Source of the DNA: Lawsonibacter faecis
GTDB taxonomy: Bacteria > Bacillota > Clostridia > Oscillospirales > Oscillospiraceae
Length of the DNA stretch: 64,000 nucleotides
NCBI RefSeq assembly: GCF_014287675.1
Contig: NZ_JACOPQ010000012.1
Span: forward strand, 1-64,000
Direction of reading: 5' to 3'
The notes below the pieces were generated by a model. It had not been told where the DNA came from and did no database searches. It saw nothing but the letters and a program-made list of their open reading frames with translations. Position 1 is the first letter of the stretch, and each line of letters starts with the position of its first letter. The translations under genes were made by a program, and so were the position numbers. Positions 54,200-62,287 of the stretch are shown piece after piece.

Positions 54200-55975
54200 T
54201 TGAGCGGAAAGATCGTAAAGGTCTCCGGCCCGCTGGTGGTCGCCACCGGCCTGGCCGACGCCAACATGGCCGACGTGGTCCGCGTGGGCGAGCAGAAGCT
54301 CATCGGCGAGATCCTAACCATGAACGGCGACTCGGCGTCCATCCAGGTCTATGAGGAGACCTCCGGCCTGGGGCCCGGCGCAGAGGTGACCACCACCGGT
54401 TCCCCCCTCTCCGTGGAGCTGGGGCCGGGCCTGATTGAGAACATCTACGACGGAATTCAGCGCCCCCTGGAGGAGATCATGCGCATCGCCGGCGCCACCA
54501 TCCAGCGCGGTATGCAGGTCCCCGCCCTCAACCACGAGAAGAAGTGGGAGTTCGTACCCACCGTCAAGGCGGGGGACACGGTGGAGACCGGCGACGTGAT
54601 CGGCACCGTCCAGGAGACCCCCGTGGTGCTCCACAAGATCATGGTCCCCGTGGGCCTGAGCGGCACCATCGAAAAGATTGAGGCCGGCAGCTTCAACGTG
54701 CTGGAGACCGTGGCCGTCCTGAAGGACGGAAACGGCGACAGCCATGAGCTGACCATGACTCAGAAGTGGCCCGTCCGTGTAGGCCGGCCCTATAAGCACA
54801 AGTATCCCCCCACGGCCCCCCTCTGCTCCGGCCAGCGTGTCATCGATACCATGTTCCCCATCGCCAAGGGCGGCACCGCCGCCGTTCCCGGCCCCTTCGG
54901 ATCGGGCAAGACGGTGGTCCAGCACCAGCTCGCAAAGTGGTCGGACGTGGATATCGTGGTCTACATCGGCTGCGGCGAGCGCGGCAACGAGATGACCGAC
55001 GTGCTCCGGGAGTTCCCCGAGCTGAAGGACCCCCGCACCGGCGAGAGCCTGATGAAGCGGACCGTCCTCATCGCCAACACCTCCGACATGCCCGTGGCCG
55101 CCCGTGAGGCGTCCATCTACACCGGCATCACCATTGCCGAGTACTTCCGCGACATGGGCTACGATGTGGCCGTCATCGCCGACTCCACCTCCCGCTGGGC
55201 CGAGGCCCTGCGTGAGATGTCCGGCCGTCTGGAGGAGATGCCCGGCGAGGAGGGCTACCCCGCGTACCTCTCCTCCCGTCTGGCCCAGTTCTACGAGCGG
55301 GCCGGCAGCGTGGAGTGCCTCTGCTCCGGCGGCGACCGCCGGGGCTCCCTCACCGCCGTAGGGGCGGTCTCCCCTCCGGGCGGCGACCTCTCCGAGCCGG
55401 TCAGCCAGGCCACCATGCGCATTGTCAAGGTCTTCTGGGCGCTGGACGCATCCCTGGCCTACCGCCGCCACTTCCCCGCCATCAACTGGCTCAACTCCTA
55501 CTCCCTCTATCTCGACTCCCTCAAGCCCTGGTTTGACGAGAACCTGGGTAAGAGCTTCCTGGTGGACCGGGACAAGGCCATGAGCATCCTACAGGAGGAA
55601 TCCAGCCTGAACGAGATCGTCCAGCTGGTGGGCAAGGACTCCCTCAGCCCCACGGATCAGCTCACCCTGGAGACCGCCAAAATGATCCGCGAGGACTTCC
55701 TCCAGCAGAACGCCTTTGTGGATATCGACAGCTACTCCTCCTATAACCGACAGCTCCAGCTGATGGACCTCATTCTCAGCTACGACAAGCTCTGCCGCGC
55801 CGCCATCGAGCGGGGCGCCAGCGTACAGGAGCTCTTCGAGATTCCCAGCCGGGAGCGCATCGGCCGCGCCAAGAGCGTCCGCGCCGAGGAGTATCTGGAG
55901 GTCTACGCCGACATCGCCAAGAGCATGGAGGCTGAGATCGAGACTCTGGCCGAGAAAGGGGAGGCTGACGCATGA
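54200..55975 (+). CDS. ntpA: V-type ATPase catalytic subunit A
   Basis: A 591-residue protein. Walker A is G-P-F-G-S-G-K-T-V (residues about 232-240), followed by I-G-C-G-E-R-G-N-E-M with the catalytic Glu, the V-type-specific non-homologous insertion before it, Walker B/arginine-region V-A-V-I-A-D-S-T-S-R-W-A-E-A, and L-S-S-R-L-A-Q-F-Y-E-R. It hydrolyses ATP in the A3B3 head. The start is TTG 54200 behind AAGAAGG. The last 4 bases overlap subunit B. Confidence 0.98.
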   Translation: MSGKIVKVSGPLVVATGLADANMADVVRVGEQKLIGEILTMNGDSASIQVYEETSGLGPGAEVTTTGSPLSVELGPGLIENIYDGIQRPLEEIMRIAGATIQRGMQVPALNHEKKWEFVPTVKAGDTVETGDVIGTVQETPVVLHKIMVPVGLSGTIEKIEAGSFNVLETVAVLKDGNGDSHELTMTQKWPVRVGRPYKHKYPPTAPLCSGQRVIDTMFPIAKGGTAAVPGPFGSGKTVVQHQLAKWSDVDIVVYIGCGERGNEMTDVLREFPELKDPRTGESLMKRTVLIANTSDMPVAAREASIYTGITIAEYFRDMGYDVAVIADSTSRWAEALREMSGRLEEMPGEEGYPAYLSSRLAQFYERAGSVECLCSGGDRRGSLTAVGAVSPPGGDLSEPVSQATMRIVKVFWALDASLAYRRHFPAINWLNSYSLYLDSLKPWFDENLGKSFLVDRDKAMSILQEESSLNEIVQLVGKDSLSPTDQLTLETAKMIREDFLQQNAFVDIDSYSSYNRQLQLMDLILSYDKLCRAAIERGASVQELFEIPSRERIGRAKSVRAEEYLEVYADIAKSMEAEIETLAEKGEADA

Positions 55976-57348
55976 TCCGTGAATACAAGACGATTCAGGA
56001 GGTCAACGGCCCCCTGATGATGGTCCGGAAGGTCAGCGGCGTCACCTACGACGAGCTGGGCGAAATCGAGCTGCCCGACGGCAGCGTCCGGCGCTGCAAG
56101 GTGCTGGAGGTCAACGGCGACAACGCCGTGGTGCAGCTCTTCGAGGCCTCCGCCGGCATCAACCTGAAGGACTCCAAAATCCGCTTCCTGGGCCACCCCC
56201 TGGAGCTGGCCGTCTCTGGCGACATGCTGGGGCGCGTCTTCAACGGCATGGGCCATCCCATCGACGGCGGCCCGGAGATCCTGGCCGAGGAGCACCGGGA
56301 CATCAACGGCCTGGCCATGAACCCCGCCGCCCGCGACTACCCCAACGAGTTTATCCAGACGGGTATCTCCACCATCGACGGGCTGAACACCCTGGTCCGC
56401 GGACAAAAGCTGCCCATCTTCTCCGGCTCCGGCCTGCCCCATGCGGCCCTGGCCGCCCAGATCGCCCGTCAGGCCAAAGTGCTGGGGGACGACGCCTCCA
56501 ACTTTGCCGTGGTTTTCGCCGCCATCGGCATTACCTTTGAGGAGTCGGACTTCTTTATCCAGGAGTTCCGCCGTACCGGCGCCATCGACAGGACCGTTCT
56601 CTTCACCAACCTGGCCAACGACCCCGCCGTCGAGCGTATCGCCACACCCCGTATGGCCCTCACCGCCGCGGAGTACCTGGCCTTTGAGAAGGGGATGCAC
56701 GTCCTCGTCATCCTCACCGATATTACCAACTACGCCGAGGCCCTCCGCGAGGTCTCCGCGGCCAAGAAAGAGGTTCCTGGCCGCCGCGGCTACCCCGGCT
56801 ACCTCTATACGGACCTGGCCACCATGTATGAGCGCGCCGGCCGCCGTCTGGGCTGCCCCGGCTCCATCACCATGATCCCCATCCTCACCATGCCCGAAGA
56901 CGACAAGACCCACCCCATCCCCGACCTGACCGGGTATATCACCGAGGGCCAGATCATCCTCTCCCGCGAGCTCTACCGCAAGGGCGTCATCCCTCCCGTG
57001 GATGTGCTGCCGTCCCTGAGCCGGCTGAAGGATAAGGGCATCGGCGTTGGCAAGACCCGCGAGGATCACGCGGGCACCATGAACCAGCTCTTTGCCGCGT
57101 ACTCCACCGGTAAGGAGATGAAGGAGCTCATGTCCATCTTGGGCGAGAGCGCCCTCAGCCCCACCGACCTGCTGTACGCCAAGTTTGCCGACGAGTTCGA
57201 GAAGCGGTATGTGTCCCAGGGCAACGACGACAACCGCTCCATCATCGAGACGTTGGATCTGGGCTGGGAGCTGCTGAGCATCCTGCCCACCGCCGAGCTC
57301 AAGCGTATCAAGCCGGAGTTTATTGAAAAGTATCTCCCCCAAAAATAG
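55972..57348 (+). CDS. ntpB: V-type ATPase non-catalytic subunit B
   Basis: A 458-residue protein with the family's P-I-F-S-G-S-G-L-P-H in place of a functional P-loop, G-I-T-F-E-E-S-D-F-F, and the arginine-finger region G-Y-P-G-Y-L-Y-T-D-L-A-T-M-Y-E-R-A-G-R. It alternates with subunit A in the head. ATG 55972 overlaps the subunit A stop (ATGA). A gap of about 80 bases with a GGCGGGCAAGATCCCGCC hairpin precedes subunit D. Confidence 0.98.
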   Translation: MIREYKTIQEVNGPLMMVRKVSGVTYDELGEIELPDGSVRRCKVLEVNGDNAVVQLFEASAGINLKDSKIRFLGHPLELAVSGDMLGRVFNGMGHPIDGGPEILAEEHRDINGLAMNPAARDYPNEFIQTGISTIDGLNTLVRGQKLPIFSGSGLPHAALAAQIARQAKVLGDDASNFAVVFAAIGITFEESDFFIQEFRRTGAIDRTVLFTNLANDPAVERIATPRMALTAAEYLAFEKGMHVLVILTDITNYAEALREVSAAKKEVPGRRGYPGYLYTDLATMYERAGRRLGCPGSITMIPILTMPEDDKTHPIPDLTGYITEGQIILSRELYRKGVIPPVDVLPSLSRLKDKGIGVGKTREDHAGTMNQLFAAYSTGKEMKELMSILGESALSPTDLLYAKFADEFEKRYVSQGNDDNRSIIETLDLGWELLSILPTAELKRIKPEFIEKYLPQK

Positions 57349-57431
57349 TGAGAAACCTGCGCCTGTGGGGGGCGGGCAAGATCCCGCCCCGCCGGCAAGG
57401 CCCCACGATTTTTTGAGAGGAGGTGTCGTAT

Positions 57432-58145
57432 TTGCCGGCAATCAACGTAAACCCCACACGGATGGAGCTCACCCGGCTCAAGGGTAGGCTGAAAACCGCC
57501 CAGCGCGGCCACAAGCTGCTGAAGGATAAGCGGGACGAGCTGATGAAGCAGTTTCTGGACGTGGTGCGGGAAAACCGCGCCCTGCGGAAAAAGGTGGAGG
57601 AGGGGCTCATGCGCGCCCACGGCTCCTTCACCGTGGCATCCGCCCTGATGTCCTCGGAGATGCTGGAGCAGTCCCTCCTGTACCCCAAGCAGTCGGTGGA
57701 GCTGGATATGACGTTTAAGAACATCATGTCCGTCAACGTGCCCGAGTACCGGTTCAAGACCAGGAGCGACGACGGCGGGGAGATCTACCCCTACGGCTTC
57801 GCCGCCACCTCCGGCGAGCTGGACGACGCTGTGGACGCCCTGGCCGGGGTCTTTCAGGATATGCTCCGCCTGGCCCAGATTGAGAAGACCTCCCAGCTCC
57901 TGGCCGAGGAGATTGAGAAGACCCGCCGCCGTGTCAACGCCCTGGAATATGTGAAAATTCCTCAGATGGAGGAGTCCATCAAGTATATCTCCATGAAGCT
58001 GGATGAGAACGAGCGCGCCTCCACCATCCGCCTGATGAAAGTCAAGGACATGTTACTGAAACAGGCCATCGAGGAGCAGAGGGCCGCGGACGCCAGAGCG
58101 GTCGAGGCCTTCGGCGGTCACCTGGAGGACCCGGAGAGCATTTAG
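57432..58145 (+). CDS. ntpD: V-type ATPase subunit D (central shaft)
   Basis: A 237-residue, long coiled-coil protein: N-V-N-P-T-R-M-E-L-T-R-L-K-G-R-L at the start, G-H-K-L-L-K-D-K-R-D-E-L-M, then T-R-R-R-V-N-A-L-E-Y at the C-terminal helix. TTG 57432 has AGGAGG at 8-base spacing and gives the family N terminus. An in-frame GTG at 57423 lies inside that ribosome site. It is the last gene of the operon, ending before three hairpins. Confidence 0.95.
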   Translation: MPAINVNPTRMELTRLKGRLKTAQRGHKLLKDKRDELMKQFLDVVRENRALRKKVEEGLMRAHGSFTVASALMSSEMLEQSLLYPKQSVELDMTFKNIMSVNVPEYRFKTRSDDGGEIYPYGFAATSGELDDAVDALAGVFQDMLRLAQIEKTSQLLAEEIEKTRRRVNALEYVKIPQMEESIKYISMKLDENERASTIRLMKVKDMLLKQAIEEQRAADARAVEAFGGHLEDPESI

Positions 58146-58187
58146 CGGCTTACGGGTAATTACGGGTTTATTCTGAGACGAATAAAA

Positions 58188-58224
58188 GAGGCGGTTTCCC
58201 ATGGAATCCATGGGAAACCGCCTC
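58188..58224. other. Near-perfect 18-bp inverted repeat past the V-ATPase operon
   Basis: GAGGCGGTTTCCCATGGA and its inverse are centred on one base (58206). No T-run follows on the plus strand, but the left flank gives TTTTATT on the minus strand. Confidence 0.6.
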
Positions 58225-58318
58225 AGCTTGTATAAAAAATCCTCCGCAGAGCAAGCCTCGCATAGTTCCGCCGTCGCGCAGACGATGGAATCAAATAAAT
58301 TTCCGTCATGCAGCCTTC

Positions 58319-58348
58319 TGTCGAAAAATCCGGCCGGATTTTTCGACA
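58319..58348. other. 30-bp perfect palindrome
   Basis: TGTCGAAAAATCCGG and its inverse (58319-58333, 58334-58348). It contains internal A and T runs and is the second of three hairpins here. Confidence 0.6.
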
Positions 58349-58354
58349 ACCTGT

Positions 58355-58385
58355 GGCCCGGCCCTCCATGGAGGGCCGGGCCTTT
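58355..58385 (+). terminator. Terminator of the V-ATPase operon
   Basis: A 14-bp perfect palindrome arm pair (58355-58368, 58369-58382) followed by TTTTC. Confidence 0.75.
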
Positions 58386-58387
58386 TC

Positions 58388-58858
58388 TTATCTCCCCATC
58401 ATACCGGGATAGCCGTTGATGCCCGGGATTCCGGAGAGGGTTACGCCGCCGCCGGGACCGGGAGAGACGGGGCCCGGGGTATAGACAGTGCCGCCGGGGT
58501 AGGAGACGCCGCCGTAAACGCCGGAGTAGCGCTGGGGCCGCTGGCCGGGCAGATAGAAGGTGACGAATTTGACGGAGAAGATGTCGCAGATGACAAAGGT
58601 CTGGCTCTCCTCTTCAAAGAGGGTCAGGACGCTGCTGCCGACCGCGTAGAGAATGCCGGACTTCTGCTCCATCGTCTGGGTGCCGATGAGAAATTCCACC
58701 ACCACGAACTGCCCCAGGTTTTCGCTGAGCGCCTGCTGGAGCGAGCCCTGCATGGCGGGCGTGTCAAAGTCCTGCGGAGGCGGGGTGTTGAGCCCGCCGT
58801 TCTGATTGGCGCTGTTGAGCGCGATGTCCCGTACCGCGTCGGGGAAAAATTGTGCCAT
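58388..58858 (-). CDS. gerQ: GerQ-like spore coat protein
   Basis: A 156-residue protein. The central region has L-G-Q-F-V-V-V-E-F-L-I-G, a G-I-L-Y-A-V-G segment and V-I-C-D-I-F-S-V-K-F-V-T-F, which follow the GerQ (YwdL) pattern of a short beta domain. The N terminus is Gln/Asn/Pro-rich and the C terminus is a Gly/Pro/Tyr-rich tail, as in coat proteins. In Bacillus GerQ is needed for CwlJ to function in spores, and the cwlJ homologue is immediately upstream here. ATG 58858 follows GGAGGTTACC; an in-frame start five codons earlier is not needed. Confidence 0.8.
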   Translation of the reverse strand: MAQFFPDAVRDIALNSANQNGGLNTPPPQDFDTPAMQGSLQQALSENLGQFVVVEFLIGTQTMEQKSGILYAVGSSVLTLFEEESQTFVICDIFSVKFVTFYLPGQRPQRYSGVYGGVSYPGGTVYTPGPVSPGPGGGVTLSGIPGINGYPGMMGR

Positions 58859-58875
58859 AGGGGTAACCTCCAAAT

Positions 58876-59310
58876 CTAAGTGTCCGCGTAGGCGTCTGTG
58901 GGGTTATAGAAGCAGTGGTCGCCGATGCGGATGACGAATTCTCCCACCCGGGAGGGGAAATTGGGGCGGCAGTTGAGGCTGTAGGGGTTGAAGAACCAGA
59001 GGGCAAAGCCCAGATTGGTCAGCCGGTTGCCCGCTATGGCCCACTCGGCGATGTCCCAGTGGATCTGCTCCAGAGACATATTGTAGAGGTTCTGGGCGTT
59101 GTACTGCCCGCCCACGGTCTCCATGGCGCAGACGAATTGCCGCTGCTGAAAGACCACCTCACGGACGGTATGGAGCCGTCCGTACTCGCCGTATGTAATA
59201 TTGACCCGGTTCATCACCACCGAGGCCACCGCCTGCATCCCGTTCTCCCCCTCGCCCCCTGCCTCGCACTTGACAATGCGGGCCAAAAGCTCCAGGTCTG
59301 AATATGCCAC
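58876..59310 (-). CDS. cwlJ: CwlJ-like spore cortex-lytic enzyme (cell wall hydrolase)
   Basis: A 144-residue protein consisting of the Hydrolase_2 domain: L-L-A-R-I-V-K-C-E-A-G-G-E-G with the catalytic Glu, G-M-Q-A-V-A-S-V-V-M-N-R-V, V-F-Q-Q-R-Q-F and A-L-W-F-F-N-P. There is no signal peptide or SLT-binding region, as for CwlJ, which is placed in the coat. It degrades spore-cortex muropeptides during germination. The gerQ-like gene starts 18 bases past its stop, reproducing the Bacillus cwlJ-gerQ pair. Confidence 0.9.
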   Translation of the reverse strand: MAYSDLELLARIVKCEAGGEGENGMQAVASVVMNRVNITYGEYGRLHTVREVVFQQRQFVCAMETVGGQYNAQNLYNMSLEQIHWDIAEWAIAGNRLTNLGFALWFFNPYSLNCRPNFPSRVGEFVIRIGDHCFYNPTDAYADT

Positions 59311-59340
59311 GTTTGTTCCTCCTGTCTTCCGGAATACCGG

Positions 59341-59823
59341 TCAATCCGGCAGTGTGCTGTCCTCCAGAACCGCTTCGTCCTCAAGGCTGTTCTCCTGGAC
59401 CGCAGTCTGTCCGCAGCACGCCACAAAGTCCAGATCGTCCAGCCGCAGCAGGGCGGCCACCAGCACGAAGAGGGAGGCCCACACGTTGACCCGGGCCGAG
59501 CGCTTGGCCACGCAGTCGTCCCCCGCCTCCGCCTCACGGGCTGAGCTGAGCGCCAGGCAGAGGAAAAACCCCAGCGCCCCGATGATCATGGCGGAGGCCT
59601 TGCGTCTGATTGGATAGACGTTTGGCAGCCGCGCCGCCTCCTCCGTCTCGTCTTGGATGGTGAGACAGAGCCCTCTGCGCTGAATGACCACCGACCAGTA
59701 GGACAAGAGGGTGGCGGCGATGATGATGAGCAGAAAGCCCAGAGAGGTGTCGGTGATGCCCAGCTGGCGGCAGAGGAGCTCCCGGTCCGGCCCACCGGTG
59801 GATTGCCCTGTCTCCTGCGCCAT
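59341..59823 (-). CDS. Three-helix membrane protein upstream of cwlJ, function unknown
   Basis: A 160-residue protein with hydrophobic segments at about residues 27-46 (L-G-F-L-L-I-I-I-A-A-T-L-L-S-Y-W), 76-93 (A-S-A-M-I-I-G-A-L-G-F-F-L-C-L-A-L) and 111-127 (V-N-V-W-A-S-L-F-V-L-V-A-A-L-L). It has a soluble acidic C terminus with a C-C-G-Q. It is co-oriented with cwlJ-gerQ at 30 bases, so a spore-related role is plausible by position only. ATG 59823 has GGGGGCGGAG upstream. Confidence 0.7.
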   Translation of the reverse strand: MAQETGQSTGGPDRELLCRQLGITDTSLGFLLIIIAATLLSYWSVVIQRRGLCLTIQDETEEAARLPNVYPIRRKASAMIIGALGFFLCLALSSAREAEAGDDCVAKRSARVNVWASLFVLVAALLRLDDLDFVACCGQTAVQENSLEDEAVLEDSTLPD

Positions 59824-59905
59824 ATCTCCGCCCCCGTTTCCCGGTAATCTGATTCATTCTATAGCTCTTCGGGAAAAAAGGTGCGTGGCCGAGTGGCGGA
59901 GGCCG

Positions 59906-59937
59906 AAAAAAAGCGAAGGCGCGTCACGCGCCTTCGC
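59906..59937 (-). terminator. Intrinsic terminator of the MocR gene
   Basis: A 12-bp perfect stem (59913-59924 with 59926-59937). The seven A residues at 59906-59912 form the U-run on the minus strand. Confidence 0.85.
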
Positions 59938-59965
59938 CTGAGGATGGTAAACGAACGCCCCGCGT

Positions 59966-61357
59966 TCAACTGCGGTCAATCGCAATTTTCAGATCGCTTA
60001 CCGCCGCTGCCGCGCGCTCCGCCTCCAGACCGGCAAAGCCCAGCACCAGCGTGCCGGGGCGTGGGGAGGTGCCGCGGCAATACTCACCCAGGCCATGGGC
60101 CCGGTAGCCCGCCTCCCCGGCGGCGCGGACCATTTCCCCGTCCTCCCGGCCGGGGAGAGTGAAGAGAAGGTGCAGCCCCGCGTCGTTGCCGGAGATTTTG
60201 CCGTCCGGAAAGGCCGACTCCAGGGCGGAAGTGAGGGCTGCGCAGCGCCCCCGGTAGAGGTTGCCCACCCGGCGCAGGTGGCGGGCGTACTGCCCGGAGG
60301 AGAGAAATCGGGCCAGCACCCGCTGCTCATACCGGGAGACGGTGGAAGCCCCGTGTGCGAAACGGGCGCGGTAGTCGGCGAGCAGCTCATCGGGCAGGAT
60401 CAGGTAGGCCACGCGGATGGAGGGGGCGATGCTGCGGCTGAAGGTGCCGATGTAGATGACCCGGTTGCCGCCGTCCAGTCCCTGCATGGCGGGTATGGGC
60501 CGGGAGGCGTAGCGAAATTCGCTGTCGTAGTCGTCCTCGATGATATACCGTCCCGGCCGCTCGTAGGCCCAGCGGAGCAGCTCGGTCCGGCGGCCCGCCG
60601 GCATGGTGACGCCCAGAGGGAATTGGTGGGACGGCGTGACGTAGACCAGCTCCGCGCCGGAGGCGGCCAGGGCGTGGGGGTCCAGCCCCTCGCCGTTCAC
60701 AGGAATGGGGACGAAGGGGCGGCGGAAATTCTCCATTGAGCGGTAGAGGGAGTGGTAGCCCGGGTCCTCCAGACCCAGGATTTGTGCGGGGTCCAGGAGC
60801 TGGAGCAGCAGGTCCAGCAGGTACTCCATGCCCGCGCCCACCACCACCTGGTCCGGGCGGCATGAGACACCCCGGTATTGGTGCAGGAAAGCACACAGGG
60901 CCTCCCGCAGGGGCAGATCTCCCTGCGGATGCCCCCGCTGGAGGAGCTCAGGCTCCTGGACGGCATCCCGGTTCAGGCGCGCCCAGGAGGCATAGGGAAA
61001 GACCGAGGTGTCCACCGCGCCGGTGGAAAAGCAGTTGTCCAGCACAGGGGCGGCGGGCTCTGGCACCTCCTGCGGCGCGGGGGGCGGTGCGGGAAGCTCC
61101 CCCAGAGGGAGGACGGGACAGACCCGGTAGCCGCTCCGGGGGACCGAGCGGAGATATCCCTCGGCGGTGAGAAGGCCGTAGGCCCCCTCCACCGTGGACA
61201 GGCTCACCCCGAGATGGGCGGCCAGAGCCCGCTTGGAGGGCAGCTTGTCCTCCTCCCGCAGCCGGCCCAGCCGGATCTCGTCAATCACGTAGCGGTAGAG
61301 CTGCTCGTAGAGGGGCGTCCTGCCGTCCCACTCGGGGGTAAATGCAAATTCCTTCAT
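59966..61357 (-). CDS. MocR/PdxR-type GntR regulator with aminotransferase-like domain lacking the PLP lysine
   Basis: A 463-residue protein. Residues 1-80 form a GntR winged helix (P-L-Y-E-Q-L-Y-R-Y-V, L-P-S-K-R-A-L-A-A-H-L-G-V-S-L-S-T-V). A Pro-rich linker precedes a fold-type I aminotransferase domain with V-V-V-G-A-G-M-E-Y-L, T-P-S-H-Q-F-P-L-G and I-I-E-D-D-Y-D-S-E-F-R-Y. The Schiff-base position in G-T-F-S-x-S holds Arg308 (codon CGC) where GabR-type proteins have Lys. It is divergent from an ECF S-component gene, which it probably regulates. ATG 61357 follows GGAGGCTGC. Confidence 0.9.
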   Translation of the reverse strand: MKEFAFTPEWDGRTPLYEQLYRYVIDEIRLGRLREEDKLPSKRALAAHLGVSLSTVEGAYGLLTAEGYLRSVPRSGYRVCPVLPLGELPAPPPAPQEVPEPAAPVLDNCFSTGAVDTSVFPYASWARLNRDAVQEPELLQRGHPQGDLPLREALCAFLHQYRGVSCRPDQVVVGAGMEYLLDLLLQLLDPAQILGLEDPGYHSLYRSMENFRRPFVPIPVNGEGLDPHALAASGAELVYVTPSHQFPLGVTMPAGRRTELLRWAYERPGRYIIEDDYDSEFRYASRPIPAMQGLDGGNRVIYIGTFSRSIAPSIRVAYLILPDELLADYRARFAHGASTVSRYEQRVLARFLSSGQYARHLRRVGNLYRGRCAALTSALESAFPDGKISGNDAGLHLLFTLPGREDGEMVRAAGEAGYRAHGLGEYCRGTSPRPGTLVLGFAGLEAERAAAAVSDLKIAIDRS

Positions 61358-61394
61358 GCCGCAGCCTCCAATCTGGACCCACAAAAAACTTAAA

Positions 61395-61431
61395 AACTGA
61401 ATCTTTTAATCGGGTCAGTTTGGACTATAAT
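61395..61431 (+). promoter_or_regulatory. Promoter/operator region of the ECF S-component gene
   Basis: TATAAT at 61426-61431 has no good -35 box; AACTGA (61395-61400) and TCAGTT (61415-61420) form an inverted repeat just upstream. A weak promoter with a nearby repeat suits an activator such as the divergent MocR protein. Confidence 0.5.
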
Positions 61432-61473
61432 ACAGGAAGAACAGGAAAACGTCAACTGTGGGAGGAATGCAAT

Positions 61474-62055
61474 ATGGTTCTCGACAATGGAAGCAGCAGG
61501 AATAAAAAGCTGATGATGGTTGTGATGACCGGCCTGATGGCGGCCCTGGTGTGCGTGGGCTCCGCCCTGCGGATTACCCTGCCTGTGAACGTGGGCACCA
61601 CCTCGTTCCACCTGGGCAACATTATGTGCGCCCTGTCCGGCATCCTGCTGGGGCCGGTGGGCGGCGGGCTGGCCTCGGGTCTGGGCTCGGCCATTTATGA
61701 TATGACCAATCCGCTCTATATCTCCGAGGCCTGGATCACCTTTCTGACCAAGGGGGCCTACGGCCTTGTGGCGGGGCTCATCGCCTGGTCCGGGCACAGG
61801 GAGGGGAAGCGCTACCCCTTCAACCTGGCCGCCACCGTGGCGGGCGCGGTGACCTATGCCGCCCTCTACCTCTTCAAGGGCTTTGCCTGGGACGGCCTTC
61901 TGCTGGGCGGCCTCCAGAGCGGCCCGGCCGCCGCGGCCCTGGTCACCAAGCTCCCGGCCACCACGTTCAACGCGGTCGTCGCAATTGTCTGCGCGCCCCT
62001 GCTGGCCGCAGCCATTCAGAAAGCCCGCCACGCCGCTGGCCGCAGCCTGGCGTAG
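61474..62055 (+). CDS. ECF transporter S component, probably for vitamin B6 or a related vitamin
   Basis: A 193-residue protein with about six helices: K-L-M-M-V-V-M-T-G-L-M-A-A-L-V-C-V-G, then S-F-H-L-G-N-I-M-C-A-L-S-G-I-L-L-G-P-V-G-G-G, D-M-T-N-P and F-L-T-K-G-A-Y-G-L-V-A-G-L-I. These fit the substrate-binding S components of energy-coupling-factor importers; the shared ATPase/T module would be elsewhere. The divergent MocR/PdxR-type regulator suggests pyridoxine or a PLP precursor as substrate, an inference from context. ATG 61474 follows GGGAGGAATG. Confidence 0.85.
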   Translation: MVLDNGSSRNKKLMMVVMTGLMAALVCVGSALRITLPVNVGTTSFHLGNIMCALSGILLGPVGGGLASGLGSAIYDMTNPLYISEAWITFLTKGAYGLVAGLIAWSGHREGKRYPFNLAATVAGAVTYAALYLFKGFAWDGLLLGGLQSGPAAAALVTKLPATTFNAVVAIVCAPLLAAAIQKARHAAGRSLA

Positions 62056-62155
62056 AGGGAATGGGGGAATGCCCCTGCGCACAGCAAGGCCGCTGAACCG
62101 GCGGCGATGGCAGGCTCCGCCCCGGAGCTGCCGGATACCCGTCTGTCAACCGAGC

Positions 62156-62197
62156 AAAAGGATAGCCGCGCCAGTATACTGGCGCGGCTATCCTTTT
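62156..62197. terminator. Bidirectional intrinsic terminator, 42-bp perfect palindrome
   Basis: Arms 62156-62176 and 62177-62197 with AAAA and TTTT ends, between the convergent ECF S gene and prfC. Confidence 0.9.
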
Positions 62198-62287
62198 GGT
62201 TTTGATTTATCACCCGCCGCGAGTCAATCTCGGCGGGCTCCGCCGCACTGGCGGCGGTCTGGACGGCGGAGCGGAAAGGCAGCCGGG

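Noticed and set aside
58053..58349. 98-codon minus-strand frame past the V-ATPase operon
   Set aside because: It overlaps the end of ntpD and is made of palindromes; it resembles translated intergenic repeat rather than a gene.
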